Shown here: positions 58,727 through 64,000 of the stretch, piece by piece | Numbering within the stretch: position 1 is the stretch's first letter | Layout: each line of letters opens with the position of its first letter | Assembly (NCBI RefSeq): GCF_000383915.1 | Contig: NZ_KB912942.1 | Location: 3,083,195-3,147,194 of the forward strand | DNA length: 64,000 bases | Origin: Amycolatopsis benzoatilytica AK 16/65 | GTDB lineage: Bacteria; Actinomycetota; Actinomycetes; Mycobacteriales; Pseudonocardiaceae | Direction of reading: 5' to 3' | The notes under the pieces: generated by a model | What the model saw: the letters and a program-made list of their open reading frames with translations, nothing else | The model's database searches: none | Told to the model about the DNA's origin: nothing | Made by a program: the position numbers and the translations under genes

Positions 58727-58786
58727 GCCGATCCTCCGCCTACGCCCCGCGTCCGGCGCGCGGGCGGGGGTGCGCCGGACCGCACT

Positions 58787-59194
58787 TCACCGGGGCACCG
58801 CGGCCATCGCTTCGATCTCCACCACCAGCTCCGGCTTCGCCAGCGCCGCTACGACGATCATCGACTGCGCCGGCCAGTCCCCTTCCGGGAACCACCGTTC
58901 GAACGTCTCCCCCATCGCCGTCCGGAAACCGGGCAGCTCTTCCGTGCCCGAGACCATGCTGAACACCTTCACCAGGTGCTCCGGCCGCGCACCAGCCGCG
59001 GCGAGCACGCGTTCGATGTTCGCCAGCACTTCCCGGGTCTGCGCCTCCGCGCCCGGCCCGGCGAGCTCGCCGTCCGGCCGCACTCCGATCTGCCCGGCGA
59101 CGATGACCAGCTCGTGCCCCGCCGGCACCTGCGCGACATGGCTGTACCGCCCCACCGGTGCGCCGACACCATCCGGATTCCACCGCTTCGCCAT
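58787..59194 (-). CDS. RidA/YjgF-family protein
   Basis: A 135-aa small-barrel protein. HVAQVPAGHELVIVAGQIGVRPDGEL and TREVLANIERVLAAAGARPEHLVKVF are the family core, with a late IEAMAAVPR. RidA proteins hydrolyse reactive enamines and imines from PLP enzymes, although many members have other roles. The ATG at 59194 has GGAGGGG six bases upstream. It converges on the MarR gene. Confidence 0.88.
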   Translation of the reverse strand: MAKRWNPDGVGAPVGRYSHVAQVPAGHELVIVAGQIGVRPDGELAGPGAEAQTREVLANIERVLAAAGARPEHLVKVFSMVSGTEELPGFRTAMGETFERWFPEGDWPAQSMIVVAALAKPELVVEIEAMAAVPR

Positions 59195-59476
59195 CACTGT
59201 CCCCTCCCTGGTTTCCTGCCCTCAGCACACCACGGACCACCGACAATTCCGGCCGTTCGCCAGTCGATCGTCACGACGATTCTGCCGAGCCGGTCGTCGG
59301 CTCGACGAGCACGCCCGGGCCGTCGGCCAGCGAGGAGTCCAGTGCACGGCTGGCCGCACCGGCTGCGCTGCCGCACCAGCGAAGCTGACAGCATTGCCGG
59401 GAGCCGGACCACTCGACACGAATTGCGCAGCGGCGGGGAACCCGCGCCGCTGCGGCCCCGCCAACGGTGCCGCCAT
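59195..59476. other. gene-free stretch upstream of the RidA gene
   Basis: No reading frame with a ribosome site or recognisable protein pattern is seen in these 282 bases. They must hold the RidA promoter on the minus strand. Confidence 0.5.
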
Positions 59477-59500
59477 TTTTCACTAGTCTAGATTGGGTAT
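59477..59500 (+). promoter_or_regulatory. putative leaderless promoter of the 59501 gene
   Basis: TTTTCACTAGTCTAGATTGG is AT-rich, and TAGATT ends six bases before GGGTAT-ATG. There is no ribosome site, so transcription and translation may begin at the same ATG. Confidence 0.4.
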
Positions 59501-59962
59501 ATGACTCCCCGCATCGCCGCCGCGCCTTTCCTCGCCCTCGGCACCGCGTGCACAGTGGCCGGCGGGCTCGCGTCCGCGGTCATCGCGCCCGCACCGACCC
59601 CGCACGGCGCATGGGCGGTCGCGTACCTGGTGCTGGTCGGCGGAGTCGCGCAGACCGGCCTCGGCATCGGGCAGGCGGTGCTCGCACCGCGACTGCCAAC
59701 CGTCCGGGCGATCGTGGCGCAGGCGGTCGCCTGGAACGCCGGAAATGCCGCCGTGCTAGGCGGAACTCTCGCCGGGATCACGACGATGGTCGACGTCGGC
59801 GGCGCGATCCTGGTGCTCGCACTGGCACTGTTCGCGTTCGCGGTGCGCGGCGGCGGGCGGACCGGGCAACGCTGGCTGCGGTACGGGTTCGAAGCGCTGG
59901 TCCTGGTGCTGCTCGTCAGCATCCCAGTCGGGCTGGTCCTGGCCCGGATCGGTCCGTCCTGA
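59501..59962 (+). CDS. four-helix membrane protein of unknown function
   Basis: 153 aa with four hydrophobic segments (FLALGTACTVAGGLASAVI, VAYLVLVGGVAQTGLGIG, GNAAVLGGTLAGITTMVDVG with GAILVLALALFAFAV, and ALVLVLLVSIPVGLVLA). The Gly-rich second and third helices resemble small integral proteins found beside DUF2249 or nitrosative-stress genes, but I do not recognise the family. The start lacks a Shine-Dalgarno site. The DUF2249 gene follows 71 bases later. Confidence 0.75.
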   Translation: MTPRIAAAPFLALGTACTVAGGLASAVIAPAPTPHGAWAVAYLVLVGGVAQTGLGIGQAVLAPRLPTVRAIVAQAVAWNAGNAAVLGGTLAGITTMVDVGGAILVLALALFAFAVRGGGRTGQRWLRYGFEALVLVLLVSIPVGLVLARIGPS

Positions 59963-60003
59963 GTCCGACGTCACCCTCGCCGTCGCCTCCTTTTGCACTA
60001 ATA

Positions 60004-60020
60004 TTTTCGTGACTACTATT
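60004..60020. promoter_or_regulatory. motif TTTTC-N5-TACTATT upstream of the DUF2249 gene
   Basis: The same pattern, TTTTC-N5-TACTACT, occurs at 62251-62267 upstream of the ferredoxin gene. TACTAT may double as a -10 element with TTGCAC (59993-59998) 15 bases before it. Confidence 0.4.
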
Positions 60021-60033
60021 CCGGGAGGTTTCC

Positions 60034-60777
60034 GTGACCGGTTCGTCCGACGTCTACATCAGCGGCACCAGCACCGATCCGGCGATCCGCGCAGACGGCG
60101 CGCTGCGCGCCGAGTCCGCCCGGATTCTCGCCGGATACCGGGAAAAAGCGGCCTTGGTCACCGATCTGCAGCTCGACGGCCCAGCACGAAGCGAGGCCCG
60201 CGCGCGGCTCGCCGAGTTCGCTGCCGGCCCGCTGCGCGACTACCTGACCGCGACCGACCGGGTCCTCAACGCGACCGCGGCCGGCGCCGCCCCGACCCGG
60301 CTGCTGGTGCGCGCACTGCGGCGGTGGCAGGACGGCGTGCTCGACACCGTCGACGAACTGCTCCGGTCGGACACTTCCGCGCAAGCCAGCCACGCCGCGC
60401 AGGCGCTCGACGCGGTGCTGGCCGGGTACCTGGAAGTCGAAACCGCCGTACTGCTGCCCGCGCTGGCCGAGCTCCCCGGCGCCGACTTCCCGCTCCTCGC
60501 CGACGACCTGCGCACCCTCCTCCGCGGCGGCAGACTGGAAACGCCGGTCGAACTGGACGTCCGCGAAATCCCGCACGGCACCCGGCATCCGCGAATCTTC
60601 GGCCGGTACGCGCGGCTCGCACCCGGCGAGTCGTTCGTGCTGGTGAACAACCACGACCCGAAGCCGCTGCGCCGCGAGTTCGCCGCCACGCACGGAGAAG
60701 AGTTCACCTGGGAATACGAGGAATCCGGCCCGGAACGATGGCGCGTCCGGATCGGGCGCGCGGCGGCGCCGGCCTGA
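60034..60777 (+). CDS. DUF2249-domain protein with degenerate hemerythrin-like N-terminus
   Basis: A 247-aa protein. Residues 1-165 are helical and laid out like a hemerythrin domain, but the iron-binding histidine/glutamate pattern is largely lost. Residues about 172-247 are a DUF2249 domain (LDVREIPHGTRHPRIFGRY, LVNNHDPKPLRREF, WEYEESGPERWRVRIGR). DUF2249 proteins are TusA-like folds often tied to nitrogen oxide or respiratory functions. The GTG at 60034 has GGGAGG six bases upstream. Confidence 0.8.
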   Translation: MTGSSDVYISGTSTDPAIRADGALRAESARILAGYREKAALVTDLQLDGPARSEARARLAEFAAGPLRDYLTATDRVLNATAAGAAPTRLLVRALRRWQDGVLDTVDELLRSDTSAQASHAAQALDAVLAGYLEVETAVLLPALAELPGADFPLLADDLRTLLRGGRLETPVELDVREIPHGTRHPRIFGRYARLAPGESFVLVNNHDPKPLRREFAATHGEEFTWEYEESGPERWRVRIGRAAAPA

Positions 60778-60786
60778 CCACAGGCT

Positions 60787-60861
60787 GGCTGGGTGGCCGA
60801 AGCCGCGGGTCAGTCAATGCCGGGCGCGGACCGGCTGGGCTGACCTGGCTTCGGCCCAGCC
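60787..60861 (+). terminator. long-loop hairpin after the DUF2249 gene
   Basis: GGCTGGGTGGCCGAAGCC (60787-60804) can pair with GGCTTCGGCCCAGCC (60847-60861) apart from a small bulge; the loop is about 42 bases. No T-tract follows. Confidence 0.35.
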
Positions 60862-61157
60862 GGTGCGGGTGCGGACCACCGACCGGCAGTTCCTCCCTCG
60901 CCGCAACCCATGCCAAGACCTCGACCGGCAGCAGCCACATTCCCCTGGTCCGCCGCCGGTCCGCCTCCGGTGCCGAGTTCCGCGGCACCGGGCTGCCGCG
61001 CTGGCCGGACTCCCCCGCCCCGGCCGGCGCGGCCCGCTCGTCACCGGGATCCGCCGCAGCCAACCCGGACCCGCCCGGTCACCCGGGATCCCCCCGCTCG
61101 CATCGGCGCGTCCCGCACCATCACAAAATCCGCCGCGACCAACCCGGATCCGCGCCG
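60862..61157. other. gene-free stretch before the convergent regulator gene
   Basis: GC- and CCGG-rich sequence with no frame that has a start site or protein-like composition. No other element was recognised. Confidence 0.5.
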
Positions 61158-61850
61158 TCACCGCCGCCGTTTCCCGGTCGGTTTCAGATGTGCCAAGCAC
61201 AGCGAGGGCTCCACGAACGCCTCCAACCGCTCCGCCGCCAGCGGTGCCCGCACTTCCGCGAGCACGCCGCGCATCAACCCCAGATGCAGCCCGCACACCA
61301 CGTCCCGGTGCTCCTCCGCCACCTCCCGGAACGGGCAGTGCCGCAGCCGGATCACCGGATGTTCCGCGTCCGCCGCCGGCTCCGGAGCGAACCCCGCTTC
61401 ATGGAGCACAGCGGACAGCCGCCGCATTGCCTCCGCTGCGTCCACTCGGTGCGTGGGGGCCGGGCGGTCGGCCAGGTACCGGCCCCATGCCTCGCCGGCA
61501 GCTTCCGCCGCTTTCCCGGGCTCCGCAACGTTTTCCGCGACCAGACCGGTCAGCATCTCGGCAAGCAGGCGGTAGCTGCGCCGGCCGGCGGCGGTCTCCT
61601 CGGCGACCGCCGCGTACACGGTTCGCGGGCGGCCCGGCTGCGTGCGGTCTTCGGATTGCCGCGAGGCGAGTCCGGCGTCGACGAGGCCGTCCAGATGAAA
61701 ACGGGCCGTGTTGGGGTGCAGCCCGACCGCGGTCGCGATTTCCTGCACCGCGGCCGGCCTGCCGGTTTCCCTCAGCACGGCCAGCACCCGGGCCCGGCTC
61801 TCGCCCAGCACGCTGGGGGCGGCCGGGTCGGTCAGCGTCTGCTCGCTCAT
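61158..61850 (-). CDS. SufR-like winged-helix regulator with conserved cysteines
   Basis: A 230-aa regulator. The ArsR/DeoR-type winged helix is ARVLAVLRETG..VQEIATAVGLHPNTARFHLDGLVDAGL with wing RTQPGRPRTVY. The C-terminal domain has C172 (RLRHCPFREV), C186 (RDVVCGLHLGL) and C218 (PSLCLAHL), a layout like the Fe-S ligands of SufR-type regulators. The ATG at 61850 has no ribosome site, so it may be leaderless or depend on the upstream gene. It follows fdxA by 38 bases on the same strand. An Fe-S or NO/oxygen sensor for this small locus is the likely role. Confidence 0.8.
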   Translation of the reverse strand: MSEQTLTDPAAPSVLGESRARVLAVLRETGRPAAVQEIATAVGLHPNTARFHLDGLVDAGLASRQSEDRTQPGRPRTVYAAVAEETAAGRRSYRLLAEMLTGLVAENVAEPGKAAEAAGEAWGRYLADRPAPTHRVDAAEAMRRLSAVLHEAGFAPEPAADAEHPVIRLRHCPFREVAEEHRDVVCGLHLGLMRGVLAEVRAPLAAERLEAFVEPSLCLAHLKPTGKRRR

Positions 61851-61888
61851 GACGGTCAGTTTAACCGAACTTTCTAGGAGAAACGCGG

Positions 61889-62230
61889 CTACTCGGGCTT
61901 CGGCAGCCCGGCCACCAGCGGGGTGTCCACCCCGAGGTCGCCCAGCTTCACCGCGCCGCCCGGGCTGTCCAGCGGACCGTCCCGGCCGGGCAGGGTTTCG
62001 GCGAAGAAGGCGGCGTTGTCCGCGGCGTAGATCCGCCAGCGGTCCGGCAAGTCGTCCTCGTAGTAAATCGCCTCGACCGGGCACACCGGCTCGCAGGCGC
62101 CGCAGTCCACGCATTCGTCCGGATGGATATAGAGCGAACGCTCGCCGACGTAGATGCAGTCCACCGGGCACTCGTCCACACACGCCCGGTCCATCACGTC
62201 CACGCACGGCTCGGCGATCACATACGCCAT
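61889..62230 (-). CDS. fdxA: 7Fe ferredoxin (3Fe-4S/4Fe-4S)
   Basis: A 113-aa ferredoxin. C9, C17, C21 and C25 (EPCVDVMDRACVDECPVDC) and C40, C43, C46 and C50 (CVDCGACEPVC) match the seven-iron FdxA pattern, where C9-C17-C50 hold the 3Fe cluster and C21-C40-C43-C46 the 4Fe cluster. IYVGERSLYIHPDEC is typical of the actinobacterial proteins. The ATG at 62230 has GGAG six bases upstream. It is followed by the SufR-like regulator gene and probably donates electrons to a P450 or other oxidoreductase. Confidence 0.95.
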   Translation of the reverse strand: MAYVIAEPCVDVMDRACVDECPVDCIYVGERSLYIHPDECVDCGACEPVCPVEAIYYEDDLPDRWRIYAADNAAFFAETLPGRDGPLDSPGGAVKLGDLGVDTPLVAGLPKPE

Positions 62231-62250
62231 GACCCGCTCCTTCCGGCCAG

Positions 62251-62267
62251 TTTTCACCAATACTACT
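62251..62267. promoter_or_regulatory. motif TTTTC-N5-TACTACT upstream of fdxA
   Basis: It lies 21-37 bases upstream of the fdxA start and matches the site before the DUF2249 gene at 12 of 13 fixed positions. Read on the fdxA strand it gives AGTAGTATTGGTGAAAAC, which includes a possible -10 TAGTAT. Confidence 0.4.
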
Positions 62268-62382
62268 CAGCAAAAACCCAGGAACGCGAGCGTGCGCGAA
62301 ACCCCCGTCCTGATCGCATCGGAGCCGGGTCTCCAGCGCCCGCGCGGCGTGCGCGCCACGCCAAGCCAGCAGGGTTCGCGGC

Positions 62383-63291
62383 TCAGTGACTCACATACCG
62401 GGCAGACGCGTCTCGCAACGCGTCCAGCGCTGCCCGGACGCCGCCGTGCGACTCCTCCCCCGCCCGGCACGCCGCGACGATCGTGCGGTTCAGCACCGGC
62501 CGCGTCGCCAGCATCCGGACTCCGTCCGGCACCTGCCCGCGCGCGAGCCGCGGGATGAGCGCGGCTCCGACGTTGCCCGCCACCAGCGCCAGCTGCGTCA
62601 GGTAACTCCCGACGGTGCAGCGGATCCGCGGCTCCAGGTCCTGCGAACGCAGCACCTGCATCAGCCATTCGTAACAGCCGGAGCGCCCGGTCCAGCTGAT
62701 CCACGACACGTCGTCCACTTCCGACAAGTCGACCGTCCGCCGGTGCGCCAGACGATGCCCGGCCGGCAGCGCGAGATCGGCGACGTCGGTGAACAAGGTG
62801 ACCTGCGCGAGCCCTGGCGGCACCACTGCCGGCCGGGCCGCCCAGCTCTCGAACACCGCCACGTCGAGGTCGCCGACGACCACCATCGGCAGCGTTTGTT
62901 CGGCCTCTCCCTCGTCGAGCGTCACGTCAAGGCGCGGGTGCTGTTCGGTGAGCGCCGCCAGCGCGGGCGGCAGCAGTGCGTGCACGCAGGTCGAGATCGA
63001 TCCGATCCGCAACGGTCCCAGCACGTCCTCGCGCAACCGTTCCAGGTCGGTGCGCGCCTCGGCCAGCTGAGCCAGCACCAGCTCCGCGTGCCCGGCCAGC
63101 ACCTGCCCGGCCCGGGTCAGCCGCACGCTCCGGCCGCGCGGTTCGAGCAGCTCCAGACCGGCTTCTCGCTCCAGTTTCGCCAGCTGCTGCGACACCCCGG
63201 ACGGTGTGACGTGCAGCGCCGCCGCCGCGCGGGCGACCGAGCCGTGCTGGGCGACCGCGTGCAGGGCACGCATCCGATCCACACTGAACAC
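62383..63291 (-). CDS. LysR-family transcriptional regulator
   Basis: A 302-aa regulator. The N-terminal helix-turn-helix is MRALHAVAQHGSVARAAAALHVTPSGVSQQLAKLE (read in two halves), followed by the linker helix and a substrate-binding domain (GPLRIGSISTCVHALLPPAL, DVAVFESW, GNVGAALIPRLA). The GTG at 63291 has no ribosome site, but TAGCAT lies seven bases upstream, consistent with leaderless initiation. It is divergent from the DMT transporter and probably controls it. Confidence 0.9.
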   Translation of the reverse strand: MFSVDRMRALHAVAQHGSVARAAAALHVTPSGVSQQLAKLEREAGLELLEPRGRSVRLTRAGQVLAGHAELVLAQLAEARTDLERLREDVLGPLRIGSISTCVHALLPPALAALTEQHPRLDVTLDEGEAEQTLPMVVVGDLDVAVFESWAARPAVVPPGLAQVTLFTDVADLALPAGHRLAHRRTVDLSEVDDVSWISWTGRSGCYEWLMQVLRSQDLEPRIRCTVGSYLTQLALVAGNVGAALIPRLARGQVPDGVRMLATRPVLNRTIVAACRAGEESHGGVRAALDALRDASARYVSH

Positions 63292-63335
63292 AGTAGTGAT
63301 GCTACCGGTTTTGCCGCACGAACATTCACTTGTCC

Positions 63336-63366
63336 TTGACAGTTGTCCAGGCTGACCATAGCTGTC
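63336..63366 (+). promoter_or_regulatory. promoter region of the DMT transporter gene
   Basis: TTGACA (63336-63341) is followed at 17 bases by TAGCTG as a weak -10, placing the start near the ATG at 63367 (possible leaderless mRNA). TGACAG and CTGTCA form inverted arms across the same stretch and could be a LysR site. Confidence 0.4.
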
Positions 63367-64000
63367 ATGACCATCGGACTCCCCGACTCGCCCGCGGCCG
63401 GCCCGATCGCCGCTCTCACCGGCCGTGCCGACCCGAGGCTGCTGGCCGCCGGCGGCGCTCTCTGCATCGCGCTGACCTCGGTGTTCATCAAGGTCTCCGG
63501 GGCGAGCGGCCCGACCAGCGCGTTCTGGCGCTGCGCCCTCTCCCTGCCGTTCCTGGTCGTGCTGGCGTTCAGCGAAGCGCGGCGTACCGGCGAGCGGGCG
63601 AGAATCCTGCTGCCGCTGCTGGGCGGTCTCGGACTCGGGCTCGACTTCGTGCTGTGGGGCGAGGCGATCCCGCGCGTCGGTGCCGGGGTCGCGACCATGC
63701 TGCTGTCGATCCAGGTGGTGCTCGTGCCGCTGCTGGCGCTGGTCTTCCTGAAGGAACGGCCGGCCCCGCGGTTCAAGTTCGTCGCGCCGGCGCTGTTCGT
63801 CGGGATCGTGCTGGCCGGCGGGCTCGTCGGGTCGTCGGCCACCGGCTCGGACCCGGTGCTCGGCGTGGTCTTCGCGCTCGCCGCCGGGGCCGGCTACTCG
63901 GTGTACTTGCTGCTGCTGCGGATCAGCAGCGGGCCGTCGACGCAGGTGCGGTCGCTGTCGCTGGCGACGGCGTCCGCGGGCTGCGTTTCGGTCGTCGCGG
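63367..64000 (+). CDS. EamA/DMT-family transporter (3' end outside the window)
   Basis: The first 211 codons of a drug/metabolite transporter. ALCIALTSVFIKVSGASGPTSAFWRCALS is the first EamA repeat, with helices up to LLLSIQVVLVPLLALVFLKERP, the conserved fourth/fifth-helix signature. AGAGYSVYLLLLRISS begins the second repeat. The reading frame is open to the last base, so about 90 residues are missing. The ATG at 63367 has no ribosome site. The divergent LysR gene suggests induced export of an amino acid or metabolite. Confidence 0.88.
   Translation, partial: MTIGLPDSPAAGPIAALTGRADPRLLAAGGALCIALTSVFIKVSGASGPTSAFWRCALSLPFLVVLAFSEARRTGERARILLPLLGGLGLGLDFVLWGEAIPRVGAGVATMLLSIQVVLVPLLALVFLKERPAPRFKFVAPALFVGIVLAGGLVGSSATGSDPVLGVVFALAAGAGYSVYLLLLRISSGPSTQVRSLSLATASAGCVSVVA

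Overview
The window is very GC-rich actinobacterial chromosome with GTG starts, dense four-base stop/start overlaps and strong GGAGG-type ribosome binding sites. A dispersed palindrome with arms like GTCCGTGAAGGGCCCCTTGA occurs at seven loci. Together with the gene content this points to the Pseudonocardiaceae, most likely an Amycolatopsis; this is inference from style, not a database match. No rRNA, tRNA or CRISPR was seen.

Region 1 (about 1-13.7 kb) is a taurine/sulfonate dissimilation block. It holds a MocR/TauR-type regulator, a CobS-like AAA+ ATPase with a CobT-like VWA partner, an IclR regulator, sulfoacetaldehyde acetyltransferase (xsc), an IS30-type insertion, taurine-pyruvate aminotransferase (tpa), an APC amino acid permease and two TauE/SafE exporters. 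The implied route is uptake, transamination to sulfoacetaldehyde, cleavage to acetyl phosphate plus sulfite, and sulfite export. The CobS/CobT pair has no obvious job in that route.

Region 2 (13.7-20.4 kb) holds stand-alone membrane and lipid genes: a fatty acid desaturase with a tandem GTG repeat at its start, an acyltransferase, a CPBP protease, a DUF2157-like protein, a decayed GyrI-like gene, an unknown membrane protein, a DinB-like protein and a small membrane protein.

Region 3 (20.5-34.2 kb) starts with a tightly coupled operon: acyl-CoA synthetase, E1 alpha, E1 beta, E2 and an acyl carrier protein. It continues with a drug-type ABC exporter, a phosphoribosyltransferase/dienelactone hydrolase fusion, an MTHFR-like protein with a P-loop kinase, a methyltransferase, and an operon of a small protein, a degenerate malic-enzyme-like protein and a PRPP synthetase.

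Region 4 (34.3-41.8 kb) is a six-gene complex-I/hydrogenase-4-like operon whose large subunit has lost the cysteines that bind NiFe, so it belongs with the energy-converting-hydrogenase-related (Ehr) complexes. An ArsR regulator with a perfect 20-bp palindrome upstream lies at its head. An NAD-dependent DNA ligase gene and a broken NUDIX gene follow.

Region 5 (44.5-56.4 kb) is a LacI-controlled catabolic operon with two visible operators: ABC sugar transporter, two ADP-ribosylglycohydrolase-family proteins, a ribokinase-like kinase, a TIM-barrel/SUMF1 hybrid protein carrying the dispersed repeat in frame, a CaiB-type CoA transferase and a CitE-type lyase. The set suggests uptake and hydrolysis of a ribosyl-type conjugate, with CoA-dependent breakdown of the released acid; the substrate is unknown.

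Region 6 (56.4-64 kb) has a DHA2 exporter divergent from a MarR regulator, a RidA protein, a small membrane protein, a DUF2249 protein, a cysteine-containing SufR-like regulator with a 7Fe ferredoxin, and a LysR regulator divergent from a DMT transporter cut off by the window end.
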